This document shows, piece after piece, positions 7,966 to 16,484 of a stretch of DNA of 64,000 nucleotides. The notes beneath the pieces are model-generated. The model saw only the letters and a program-made list of their open reading frames with translations, was not told the DNA's origin and ran no database searches. Origin of the DNA: an uncultured Hungatella sp. (GTDB lineage: Bacteria; Bacillota; Clostridia; Lachnospirales; Lachnospiraceae); contig CATLBO010000003.1 in the NCBI GenBank assembly GCA_949879025.1, positions 1 through 64,000 on the forward strand. The letters run 5' to 3'. The translations under genes were made by a program, and so were the position numbers. How positions within the stretch are numbered: position 1 is the stretch's first letter; each line of letters starts with the position of its first letter.

Positions 7966-10347
7966 ATGAATACAAAATCTTTAAAAACTTTAGAATATGA
8001 CAAAATTATTTCCCAACTGGAAGAATATGCATCTTCTCCTCTGGGAAAGCAGCTTTGCAGAGAACTTCTCCCATCTGCGGACATAAGCTGTATCCGCACA
8101 GCGCAGACCGAAACTACGGACGCCCTGACGCGGGTACGTCAGAAAGGCAGCCTTTCCTTTTCCGGCTTAAAAGATGCAGGAGACTCTTTAAAGCGTCTGG
8201 AAATCGGCAGCTCCTTAAATATTACCGAACTATTATCCATTAGTTCCATGCTGACCATCGCCGCCAGGGCTAAGGCTTATGGAAGACACGAGGAGTCGGA
8301 ACTTCCTGATGATTCTCTTGAGGAAATGTTTCGGATGCTGGAGCCATTGACCCCATTAAATACGGAAATCAAGCGCTGTATTTTGTCAGAAGAAGAGATA
8401 AACGACGATGCCAGTCCGGGACTGCGCCATGTGCGCCGCTCCATGAAGGTCATTAATGATCGGGTTCATACCCAGTTAAATTCCCTTCTCAACTCAAACC
8501 GCTCCTATCTTCAGGATGCCGTTATTACCATGCGGGACGGCCGTTACTGCCTTCCTGTAAAAGCAGAACATAAGAGCCAGGTTTCCGGTATGGTTCATGA
8601 TCAGTCAGCCACAGGCTCCACTCTGTTTATTGAGCCTATGGCCATTATCCAGCTGAACAATCAGCTTCGGGAACTGGAAGTTCAGGAGAAGAAAGAAATA
8701 GAAGCGGTTCTGGCGGATTTAAGCAATCAGACAGCTCCCCATGCAGAGGAAATCCGTCTGAACCAGGAGCTTCTGGCAAAGCTGGATTTTATTTTTGCCA
8801 GAGCCGCCCTGTCGAGACATTACAAATGCAGCGAACCTATTTTCAACACCAATGGTTATTTAAATATTAAAGATGGCCGTCATCCTCTGCTGGACCCGGC
8901 CAAGGTTGTGCCTATTAATATCCATCTTGGAAAAGATTTTGATCTTCTGATTGTAACCGGGCCCAATACCGGCGGCAAAACCGTTTCTCTAAAGACCGTG
9001 GGGCTGTTTACCCTTATGGGGCAGGCAGGCCTTCACATCCCGGCTTTTGACGGCTCGGAACTGGCAGTATTTGAAGAGGTCTTCGCAGATATCGGAGATG
9101 AGCAGAGCATTGAACAGAGCTTAAGTACCTTTTCCGCTCACATGACTAATATTGTGTCCATTTTAGATCAGGCTGACAGCCGCTCCTTATGCCTGTTTGA
9201 CGAATTGGGCGCAGGTACAGACCCTACGGAGGGCGCTGCACTGGCTATAGCCGTTTTAAGCTTTCTCCACAACATGAAATGCCGCACCATGGCCACCACC
9301 CATTACAGCGAGCTGAAGGTTTACGCTCTTACCACTCCCGGCGTAGAAAATGCCTGCTGCGAATTCAGTGTGGAAAATCTTCAGCCCACTTACCGGCTTC
9401 TCATCGGCATCCCCGGCAAAAGCAATGCATTTGCTATATCCAAAAAGCTGGGACTGCCTGATTTTATTATTGAAGATGCCAAAAATCATCTGGAATCCAA
9501 TGATGAAACCTTTGAGGATCTGCTGGCTCATTTGGAAGAAAGCAGACTTACCATTGAAAAAGAACAGGAAGAAGTCCGTCTTTATAAAGAAGAGGCTGCC
9601 AAGCTTCGGGCCCGTCTTGCCCAAAAAGAAGAACGGCTGGATCAGAAAAAAGACAAACTTTTGCGGCAGGCCAATGAAGAGGCCCAGCGGATCTTAAGCG
9701 AAGCCAAAGAAACGGCTGATCAGACCATTAAAAATATCAACCGCCTGGCATCCGCTTCCGGAGCCGCCAAGGAGCTGGAGGCTGAACGTACTAAGCTGCG
9801 GGAAAAGATGAACCAAGTGGACAAAAAGCTGGCCGTTAAAACCAAAGGTCCCAAAAAGACCGTTTCAGCCAAATCACTTCATATCGGAGACAGTGTGCGG
9901 GTACTGTCCTTAAATTTAAACGGTACTGTCAGCACTCTGCCGAATTCCAAGGGGGATCTGTATGTCCAAATGGGCATACTTCGTTCTCAGGTCAACATAA
10001 AAGACCTGGAGCTGCTGCCGGACTCTGCCGGTTCCCCTGCAGAGTCTTCAAAGACAGCCCAGAAAACCGGAAGCGGCAAAATCAAAATGTCTAAATCCTT
10101 TGCCGTGTCGCCGGAGATTAATCTTATTGGCATGACTACAGACGAAGCCGTCCCAATGCTTGATAAATATTTAGATGATGCATACCTGGCTCATCTGCCT
10201 CAGGTGAGAGTAGTCCACGGCCGGGGAACCGGAGCTTTAAGGGCTGCTGTCCACAAAAAGCTGAAGAAGCTAAACTATGTAAAAGAATTCCGCCTTGGAG
10301 AATTCGGCGAAGGGGATTCAGGCGTTACCATTGTTATTTTTAAGTAG
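7966..10347 (+). CDS. mutS2: MutS2 ATPase/endonuclease with Smr domain
   Basis: MutS2 proteins act on branched DNA and, in Bacillus, on collided ribosomes. This 793-residue protein has the MutS-like core and lever, a Walker A GPNTGGKT near residue 332, a Walker B LFDELGAGTDP, a long coiled coil (about 510-640), a KOW-like segment (SLHIGDSVRVLSLNLNG) and a C-terminal Smr nuclease domain with VRVVHGRGTGALR. The mismatch-binding N-terminal domain of MutS is absent, as expected. ATG 7966 follows CGAGGTC. A response regulator starts 11 bases after the stop, so the three plus-strand genes probably share a transcript. Confidence 0.95.
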   Translation: MNTKSLKTLEYDKIISQLEEYASSPLGKQLCRELLPSADISCIRTAQTETTDALTRVRQKGSLSFSGLKDAGDSLKRLEIGSSLNITELLSISSMLTIAARAKAYGRHEESELPDDSLEEMFRMLEPLTPLNTEIKRCILSEEEINDDASPGLRHVRRSMKVINDRVHTQLNSLLNSNRSYLQDAVITMRDGRYCLPVKAEHKSQVSGMVHDQSATGSTLFIEPMAIIQLNNQLRELEVQEKKEIEAVLADLSNQTAPHAEEIRLNQELLAKLDFIFARAALSRHYKCSEPIFNTNGYLNIKDGRHPLLDPAKVVPINIHLGKDFDLLIVTGPNTGGKTVSLKTVGLFTLMGQAGLHIPAFDGSELAVFEEVFADIGDEQSIEQSLSTFSAHMTNIVSILDQADSRSLCLFDELGAGTDPTEGAALAIAVLSFLHNMKCRTMATTHYSELKVYALTTPGVENACCEFSVENLQPTYRLLIGIPGKSNAFAISKKLGLPDFIIEDAKNHLESNDETFEDLLAHLEESRLTIEKEQEEVRLYKEEAAKLRARLAQKEERLDQKKDKLLRQANEEAQRILSEAKETADQTIKNINRLASASGAAKELEAERTKLREKMNQVDKKLAVKTKGPKKTVSAKSLHIGDSVRVLSLNLNGTVSTLPNSKGDLYVQMGILRSQVNIKDLELLPDSAGSPAESSKTAQKTGSGKIKMSKSFAVSPEINLIGMTTDEAVPMLDKYLDDAYLAHLPQVRVVHGRGTGALRAAVHKKLKKLNYVKEFRLGEFGEGDSGVTIVIFK

Positions 10348-10358
10348 GAGGTAATTCA

Positions 10359-11075
10359 ATGGCAGAAAAACAACGGGTGCTTATCGTTGACGATGATGCC
10401 AATATTGCAGAGCTGATTTCGCTCTATTTAATAAAAGAATGTTATGAAACCTTAATTGTCCATGACGGAGAGGAGGCCCTTCGGGTATTCAAAGAATTTA
10501 AGCCCAACATTATCCTTCTTGATCTGATGCTTCCCGGCATTGACGGGTATCAAGTATGCCGAGAGCTGCGGACCACTTCCCAGGTTCCCATAATTATGCT
10601 TTCCGCCAAAGGGGAAATTTTCGACAAGGTATTAGGTCTGGAGCTGGGGGCTGACGATTATATGATCAAACCCTTTGATTCAAAAGAACTGGTGGCCCGG
10701 GTTAAAGCCGTGCTGCGCCGTTACCATGCCGTTCCTGCCGCTCCTTCCGTCCCTGCCGCCCCAGAGCAGCAGGGCGACTATGTGGAATACCAAAACCTGA
10801 TTGTCAATCTTACCAACTATTCCGTAACCTACAATGGCCGCACCGTAGAAATGCCTCCTAAGGAACTGGAGCTTTTGTATTTTCTTGCCTCCTCCCCCAA
10901 CCAGGTATTTACCAGGGAACAGCTTTTGGACCATATCTGGGGATATGAATATATCGGCGATACCAGAACCGTGGACGTCCATATTAAAAGGCTGCGGGAA
11001 AAAATCAAGGATAATGAAAACTGGGCGCTGACTACCGTGTGGGGCATTGGATATAAGTTTGAGGTAAAGCGCTGA
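10359..11075 (+). CDS. OmpR-family response regulator
   Basis: The receiver domain (about 1-120) has the acidic pair VDDDAN, the phospho-acceptor in IILLDLMLPG, and the switch lysine in MIKPFDSKEL. After an Ala/Pro linker (about 125-138) comes a winged-helix DNA-binding domain ending in TVWGIGYKFEVKR, typical of the OmpR/PhoB group. The start follows TAGGAGGT. It lies between mutS2 and a histidine kinase that starts six bases after its stop and is almost certainly its partner. The signal and regulon are unknown. Confidence 0.93.
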   Translation: MAEKQRVLIVDDDANIAELISLYLIKECYETLIVHDGEEALRVFKEFKPNIILLDLMLPGIDGYQVCRELRTTSQVPIIMLSAKGEIFDKVLGLELGADDYMIKPFDSKELVARVKAVLRRYHAVPAAPSVPAAPEQQGDYVEYQNLIVNLTNYSVTYNGRTVEMPPKELELLYFLASSPNQVFTREQLLDHIWGYEYIGDTRTVDVHIKRLREKIKDNENWALTTVWGIGYKFEVKR

Positions 11076-11081
11076 TATATT

Positions 11082-12488
11082 ATGAAACATTCCTTATATT
11101 ACAAATTTATTTTAGGTTATCTTATATTCGGCCTTTTAGGTTTCTGCGCCGTAGCAACCGTAGCTTCGGAACTGACCTACGAGCAGCTTATGAAAGAAGA
11201 ATCCGAAACATTGTACGACGAAGCCAGTCTCCTGGCTTCCAGCTACAGCCAGGTATATAAAGGCAGAAATCTGAATATTGCCTCCGCTTATCCTCAAATG
11301 GAGGCCGTAGCCGCTTATCTCAGAGCAGAAATATGGGTTGTAAACCGCAGCGGCACCATAGTGGTAAACAGCAGCGATTCCCAGCGGGTGGGAGAGCAGA
11401 TCCAGGGGTTTGACCCAACGTTTAACGGCAACCGGCCTTATGGAATCGGCACTTATAATGGTTGCTTTTCCGAAGATGTTATGACTGTGTCTGCCCCTAT
11501 TACAGGCAATTACACCACCTATGGTTATGTGCTGATCCATTTGCCTCTAAGGCAGATTACAGGGACAAAAGACCGCTTTCTTAATATCTTATATATTGTA
11601 TCCGGCATTATTTTCGCCTTGTCACTGATCATTCTGCTGGTATTTACTGCAACCGTGTATATTCCTCTTAAAAAGATTACGGAAGCTGCTAATCAATATG
11701 CGGAAGGCAACCTAAAATATAAAATCGCCATACGCACCCAGGACGAAATGGGCTATCTGGCGGCAACTTTAAATTTCATGTCTGATGAGCTGGACAAAAT
11801 GGAAGAATATCAGCGGACTTTCATCGCCAATATATCCCATGATTTCCGCTCCCCCCTTACATCCATTAAAGGATATCTGGAGGCCATCCTGGACGGTACC
11901 ATTCCTCCGGAAATGTATGAAAAGTATCTTACACGGGTAATTTCTGAGACTGACCGGCTGAACAAGCTGACTCAGGGGCTTCTTACATTAAACTCTTTAG
12001 ACAGCAAGGGTTACCTGTCCAGAACCAACTTTGACATTAATCGGATTATTAAAGATACGGCAGCTTCCTTTGAGGGAACCTGCGATACAAAGAATATTGT
12101 GCTGGATCTGACCTTCTCTGAAACCATCACCCTGGTATATGCTGACCTTGGGAAGATTCAGCAGGTTCTGTATAACCTGATTGACAATGCCATCAAATTC
12201 AGCAGCCAGGATTCCGTTATTTACATTCAGACCTCCATTAAATATGAGAAGGTTTTTGTGTCAGTAAAGGATACAGGCGTAGGAATTCCCAAAGAAAGCC
12301 TGAAAAAAATATGGGAAAGATTTTATAAAAGCGACCAGTCCCGCGGCAAAGATAAAAAAGGAACCGGCCTGGGACTTGCTATTGTAAAAGAGATTATCCA
12401 GAATCATGGGGAAACCATTGATGTGATCAGTACAGAGGATGTGGGGACAGAATTTATTTTTACGCTGCCTCGCGCTTCTGTAACCTGA
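11082..12488 (+). CDS. Membrane sensor histidine kinase
   Basis: Two membrane segments (about 8-28 and 165-190) flank a ~135-residue extracellular sensor region. A HAMP linker follows (YIPLKKITEAANQYAEGNLKY), then the dimerisation helix with phospho-acceptor in SHDFRSPLTSIKG near residue 252. The ATPase domain carries an N box (LYNLIDNAIKF), a G1 box (VKDTGVGIP) and a G2 box (GKDKKGTGLGLAIVKE). It belongs to the VanS/PhoR-like group. No clear Shine-Dalgarno precedes ATG 11082, so translation may be coupled to the regulator that ends seven bases before. Confidence 0.92.
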   Translation: MKHSLYYKFILGYLIFGLLGFCAVATVASELTYEQLMKEESETLYDEASLLASSYSQVYKGRNLNIASAYPQMEAVAAYLRAEIWVVNRSGTIVVNSSDSQRVGEQIQGFDPTFNGNRPYGIGTYNGCFSEDVMTVSAPITGNYTTYGYVLIHLPLRQITGTKDRFLNILYIVSGIIFALSLIILLVFTATVYIPLKKITEAANQYAEGNLKYKIAIRTQDEMGYLAATLNFMSDELDKMEEYQRTFIANISHDFRSPLTSIKGYLEAILDGTIPPEMYEKYLTRVISETDRLNKLTQGLLTLNSLDSKGYLSRTNFDINRIIKDTAASFEGTCDTKNIVLDLTFSETITLVYADLGKIQQVLYNLIDNAIKFSSQDSVIYIQTSIKYEKVFVSVKDTGVGIPKESLKKIWERFYKSDQSRGKDKKGTGLGLAIVKEIIQNHGETIDVISTEDVGTEFIFTLPRASVT

Positions 12489-12638
12489 TTTTGAATTCCA
12501 AGGCATATTTCTGCGCTCTGCAGCATGTCGGATAATGCTTTCTGTCACATATGTTCTGCGCTTTGTAAAAGATCTTCGTCTGATAAGCAGAAACAAGGCA
12601 GGATTCATGAAGAACAGAAAGCATTCTTCCTCCATTAC

Positions 12639-12669
12639 AGAAGCCGCCAAGGCGTTCCCAGCGGCTTCT
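12639..12669. terminator. GC-rich hairpin between convergent kinase and prs genes
   Basis: AGAAGCCGC and GCGGCTTCT form a perfect 9-bp stem with a 13-base loop, with further CGCC/GGCG pairing inside. It sits between genes that converge. Neither side has a strong T-run, so it is only a probable bidirectional terminator. Confidence 0.4.
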
Positions 12670-12680
12670 AACCCATATCA

Positions 12681-13868
12681 CTATATTTCCTGTGTATTGT
12701 TGTTTCGATATTTTTTTAAAATCCTGTTAATCCTTCCTGTAGGATTCAGCAGCTCGCTTAAAGATGCGTCATGATTCAGATTATCAATAATCAATGCAAT
12801 ATATTTGCTCATATCCACATTCGTATAATAAGGCTTGGACAGCAGTTCCGGACTCTGGTATACCAGATTCGTAGTCAGTATCCTGTCAATAATCCCATCT
12901 TCATAAAATTTATCAAACTTCTTCAGCCCATTGGTAAACAGCCCGAACGTGGAGAAAATAAACACTTTCCTTGCTTTTCTCCTCTTAAGTTCTGCAGCTA
13001 CGTCCTGCATGCTCTCACCAGAAGAAATCATGTCATCCACAATAATTACGTCTTTCCCTTCCACGCTGCTGCCTAAAAACTCATGAGCCACAATGGGATT
13101 CCTTCCATCCACTATCTTCGTATAATCCCGGCGCTTATAAAACATACCCATGTCCAGACCCAGCACGTTGGCAAAGTACACCGCACGGCTCATGCCGCCT
13201 TCATCCGGGCTGATAACCATCATATGATCGCTGTCAATCTGCAGATCCGTCTCCACTTTCAACAGATGCTTAATAAACTGATATGTGGGCTGAACAGTTT
13301 CAAATCCCTTTCGCGGAATCGCATTCTGCACCCTGGGATCATGAGCGTCAAAGGTAATGATATTCTCCACCCCCATATTAGCCAGTTCCTGCAGTGCCAG
13401 CGCACAGTCCAAAGACTCCCTGCTGGAACGCTTGTGCTGTCTTCCCTCATATAAAAACGGCATAATCACATTGATTCTCCGGGCCTTTCCGGCCGCTGCC
13501 GCAATAATCCTTTTTAAATCCTGAAAATGGTCATCCGGAGACATATGGTTCGTCATCCCACACAGAGAATACGTCAGGCTGTAATTACATACGTCAACCA
13601 TGATATACAAGTCATCACCGCGGACAGATTCCTCCAGAGCGCCTTTGGCTTCGCCGGAACCAAACCTGGGGGTCTTTGCTTCAATAATATAAGAATCTCT
13701 CTGATAGCCTGCAAATGCAATTGTAGATTTGTGTTCGCTTTCTCTCTCTCTTCTCCAGGTCACAAGATAATCATTAACTCTCTTCCCCAATTCCGTACAG
13801 CTCTTCAGCGGAACCAGCCCAAGGGGACCAACCGGAATCGTTTCAATGGTTTTCTCTTCGTATATCAT
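12681..13868 (-). CDS. prs: Ribose-phosphate pyrophosphokinase, long form
   Basis: The enzyme makes PRPP from ribose 5-phosphate and ATP for nucleotide, histidine and tryptophan synthesis. The PRPP-binding loop VIIVDDMISSGESM, the FDAHDPRVQ metal region and a YKRRDYTK catalytic loop are present. At 395 residues it is about 75 longer than usual bacterial Prs (~315-320), with extra sequence at the N-terminus, and the normal PYARQDRK region reads PFLYEGRQHKRSSRES. It may therefore be a divergent paralogue rather than the housekeeping copy. The start follows GGAGG. It is last in the dnaD-dnaI-prs direction, 72 bases after dnaI. Confidence 0.85.
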   Translation of the reverse strand: MIYEEKTIETIPVGPLGLVPLKSCTELGKRVNDYLVTWRRERESEHKSTIAFAGYQRDSYIIEAKTPRFGSGEAKGALEESVRGDDLYIMVDVCNYSLTYSLCGMTNHMSPDDHFQDLKRIIAAAAGKARRINVIMPFLYEGRQHKRSSRESLDCALALQELANMGVENIITFDAHDPRVQNAIPRKGFETVQPTYQFIKHLLKVETDLQIDSDHMMVISPDEGGMSRAVYFANVLGLDMGMFYKRRDYTKIVDGRNPIVAHEFLGSSVEGKDVIIVDDMISSGESMQDVAAELKRRKARKVFIFSTFGLFTNGLKKFDKFYEDGIIDRILTTNLVYQSPELLSKPYYTNVDMSKYIALIIDNLNHDASLSELLNPTGRINRILKKYRNNNTQEI

Positions 13869-13940
13869 CTTTTTCCTCCATCTATGTGGTTTGATCTGAC
13901 ACGTATTTTATATCATTATGTGTCGAAATAGTCAATACGA

Positions 13941-14921
13941 TCATCGTTTTTTTGTCCTGATATCACCGCCGTACAAAGGAATAATCGAATAATGGCTGAT
14001 AATTCTCGAAGAAATCCTGTCCGAATAAGTATCCCGAAGCATGTCCATGGACAGGTTCGTGGAAATAATGGTTCCCTTCTTCCCAATCAGGCGCTCATTA
14101 ATACAGTAAAACAACTGGGACGACACAAAACTGTTGTTTAATTCTGTCCCCAGATCGTCGATAATCAGCAAATCACAATCCAGAATATACTGATACATAT
14201 CCTGCATGTCCTCTTCTGTGTCATGATAAAACTTATTCTTGGAAAAAACATCAAACAGATCACTGGATGACAGATAAATCACCGACTGATACCTGTCAAT
14301 CAGTTCCTTGGCAATACAGTTTGTAAGAAAGGTTTTGCCTACTCCCGTACTGCCTGTAAAAATCAGATTCCCTCCTTTAGCCGCAAAGCCTTCCACATAC
14401 TCTCTGCACCACCCATAGACCTGTTTCATGTAGTCAGCAACAGTCATTCCTATCTGCGGAATTACTTCCTTATTGTCATAATATTTAAAAGTAAACGAGG
14501 AAAAATTTTCCCTGCCTAAAATCTCCTGAATATTGGATTGGGAATACAAAAGAGTGATTTCTTCCTTTTTAAAGCACTGGCATTTTTTCCCCTCCATATA
14601 TCCTGTATCCTGGCATTTAGGACAATGGTAATGCATCTCCATATAGTCCGGTGCATAACCGTATGCCTCAAGAAGCACTGCCTTCTGCTCTCTCAAATCT
14701 TCAAGCTGATGTCTCAGCACCTGCCGGGCTCTGCCATCCCCGTCCAAAATCCGGCGGGCGCAGGCCACAGCCTGAGTACTTATGGTATCATCAATCTGAC
14801 GGATCTGAGGTATCCTCTCATAAACTTCCCTGACCCGTCTGTCCTGTTCATATTTATTTTGAAACTGCCGCTGATTATAAATCCGCATAATGGCATTGTA
14901 TTGGGAATTACTTAGGGACAT
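13941..14921 (-). CDS. dnaI: DnaI/DnaC-like helicase loader ATPase
   Basis: This AAA+ protein should load the replicative helicase DnaB/DnaC onto DNA. The N-terminal ~120 residues include a zinc-binding cluster, HCPKCQDTGYMEGKKCQC, typical of DnaI-type loaders. The AAA+ domain follows, with Walker A FTGSTGVGKTFL, Walker B LLIIDDLGTE and sensor/arginine-finger segments (ISTNLSMDML...YSDRISSRI). ATG 14921 follows AAGGAG. It is 76 bases downstream of the DnaD-like gene, giving a primosome pair like B. subtilis dnaB-dnaI. Confidence 0.92.
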   Translation of the reverse strand: MSLSNSQYNAIMRIYNQRQFQNKYEQDRRVREVYERIPQIRQIDDTISTQAVACARRILDGDGRARQVLRHQLEDLREQKAVLLEAYGYAPDYMEMHYHCPKCQDTGYMEGKKCQCFKKEEITLLYSQSNIQEILGRENFSSFTFKYYDNKEVIPQIGMTVADYMKQVYGWCREYVEGFAAKGGNLIFTGSTGVGKTFLTNCIAKELIDRYQSVIYLSSSDLFDVFSKNKFYHDTEEDMQDMYQYILDCDLLIIDDLGTELNNSFVSSQLFYCINERLIGKKGTIISTNLSMDMLRDTYSDRISSRIISHYSIIPLYGGDIRTKKR

Positions 14922-14997
14922 AACTACTCCTTGCCGGATTCCGGCTGCAATGCAATCGTACTAAGTGTCCGGGTTATAATGAATCGGTCTTTTTGCT

Positions 14998-16212
14998 TTA
15001 CGAATCCCCAAGCCGCTCCTTCAGCCGCTCCAGTACCATAGCATCATAGTTTGTGTTGCGCTGCTCAAAATTATGGAACTGGTTTTTCGAAGGTTTCACT
15101 GGCACTCCTGCCTTATTCCCTCTTTTGCTGTCCCGCTGCTGATCCATTTTCTGTATGTCAGCCATAATCCGGACTCCGCCTTTTTTCCAGTCAGTAAGAA
15201 TCTTATCAGCATAGGAGAAGCTGGGCTTGTGAATGGCCTTCAGGGTCCTGCTGCAGGCCTCCAGGACGATCTCCTTTGTAAATCCAAACTCGCGGAACCA
15301 TTTCCGTATCATCTCCTGCTCCGAATCCCCTGGCCGTCTGTCACTGATGCCGAAAGCCCGCATCACTGCAAATCCCTCCTTCGAAAATGCAGCTGTATAC
15401 CCTTTGGCTTCGTCTACGGTTTCAATGCCTTTCTCATGCCAGTTAATAGCAACAGATTCCAGATAACGGATGCTGCTGTGTCCGTTCTGAACACAATATT
15501 CCACTAAATATTCCAAAACTTCCGCTGACATATGCAGAGCATCATAAAGATATGCAAACACCTCGCACTCCCTTGGCGTAAATATCTTGTCCATATATTT
15601 CTGCGAGATATACAGAAGCTGGGTAAAGTCCTCCTGGCCTGCCAGACGGCTTACCTGCTCCGGAGTGTACGTCTTTCGGGCCGTCAATGGCTGCTTTGCC
15701 TGAGCCGGGACAGCGTTTTCTTTTGTACCCTGAGAAGGGGGCAATTGCTGCTGTCTGGAAGCAGGCAATGCTCCCTCTCCATTTCCGCCTTCAGCGCCTG
15801 CTGTCAATGGGATTCTACCATAATTACTGTTCCCCTTTTCTTCCGGAACAGCAGTCCTGTTTAAACCGCTTCCTCTCTTGTCCGGAACCATGGATTTATC
15901 CGAAAGAAAAGATGCTCCCTGCGGCATTCCTGCTTTTTCCGGAATGTCTGCCTTTTGAAAGCCTTTTTCACCGCTTCCAAAGCCTTTTTCCTCCTCCAGC
16001 ACCCCCTGCCGCACCCAATAGCCTACGGCTCTCTTTACATCCGACTCCGTATGGTTCAGGTCATCGGCAATCTGTCCCACATCCAGCCCCCGTCCTTCAT
16101 GCCGCAGAATATACAGATATACCTTTACATATTCCCCATTCGCTCCTGCCATGTATTTGTCAATAAACTCATTGGAAACCATGGTAGCATTCAGTTTCAA
16201 GCAACTTTTCAT
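14998..16212 (-). CDS. DnaD/DnaB-like primosomal protein
   Basis: DnaD-family proteins help DnaA and the loader open and load the origin. The N-terminal ~100 residues form a winged-helix domain (YVKVYLYILRHEGRGLDVGQIADDL). A ~100-residue low-complexity Gln/Pro/Lys linker follows. The C-terminal DnaD-type helical domain (about 205-350) includes HKPSFSYADKILTDW, close to the family signature. Only one such gene is present here, so it may do the jobs of both DnaB and DnaD. No strong Shine-Dalgarno precedes ATG 16212. Upstream is an intergenic region with four perfect DnaA boxes. Confidence 0.88.
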   Translation of the reverse strand: MKSCLKLNATMVSNEFIDKYMAGANGEYVKVYLYILRHEGRGLDVGQIADDLNHTESDVKRAVGYWVRQGVLEEEKGFGSGEKGFQKADIPEKAGMPQGASFLSDKSMVPDKRGSGLNRTAVPEEKGNSNYGRIPLTAGAEGGNGEGALPASRQQQLPPSQGTKENAVPAQAKQPLTARKTYTPEQVSRLAGQEDFTQLLYISQKYMDKIFTPRECEVFAYLYDALHMSAEVLEYLVEYCVQNGHSSIRYLESVAINWHEKGIETVDEAKGYTAAFSKEGFAVMRAFGISDRRPGDSEQEMIRKWFREFGFTKEIVLEACSRTLKAIHKPSFSYADKILTDWKKGGVRIMADIQKMDQQRDSKRGNKAGVPVKPSKNQFHNFEQRNTNYDAMVLERLKERLGDS

Positions 16213-16302
16213 ATCCGCAGTTCACCCTGTCTTTCTTCTCTTTTCCCATCATACCATATGTCTCCAAAAAAGAAAATAGCCGGAATTTATCCACCATCCT
16301 AT

Positions 16303-16320
16303 TGTGGATAATGTGGATAA
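16303..16320 (-). promoter_or_regulatory. Tandem pair of perfect DnaA boxes (promoter-proximal)
   Basis: Two adjoining copies of TGTGGATAA are present, each the reverse complement of the DnaA 9-mer TTATCCACA. A third, TGTGGACGC, is degenerate, and a near-match TTATCCACC lies at 16287. They overlap a possible -10 (CATTAT on minus, 16308-16313) that is 18 bases from TTGACC (16332-16337). Confidence 0.8.
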
Positions 16321-16465
16321 TGTGGACGCCAGGTCAACATAATCTTGAAAATACTGTCGTTTCCTGTCGAAACTCCCGTAAATAACGGATTTCCAAATTG
16401 GCTGACGATTTATTATGTAAATTAAAAAATCCACAGTAGTTTTCGACGGAAAATGTTGAAAACTC

Positions 16466-16483
16466 TGTGGATAATGTGGATAA
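16466..16483 (-). promoter_or_regulatory. Second tandem pair of perfect DnaA boxes
   Basis: Two more adjoining TGTGGATAA copies sit immediately after the murC stop codon, in the same orientation as the first pair and 163 bases from it (start to start). Between the pairs is an AT-rich stretch (about 16407-16430) and an inverted partial box AATCCACAG at 16428-16436. Confidence 0.8.
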
Positions 16484-16484
16484 C

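Noticed and set aside
12261-12650. 129-residue minus ORF at the kinase end
   Set aside because: It is a shadow of the histidine kinase gene and has no family features.
16213-16484. Chromosomal origin oriC
   Set aside because: DnaA boxes and AT-rich sequence are present, but there is no dnaA, dnaN or gyrase gene and the gene direction does not switch here. A control site is more likely.
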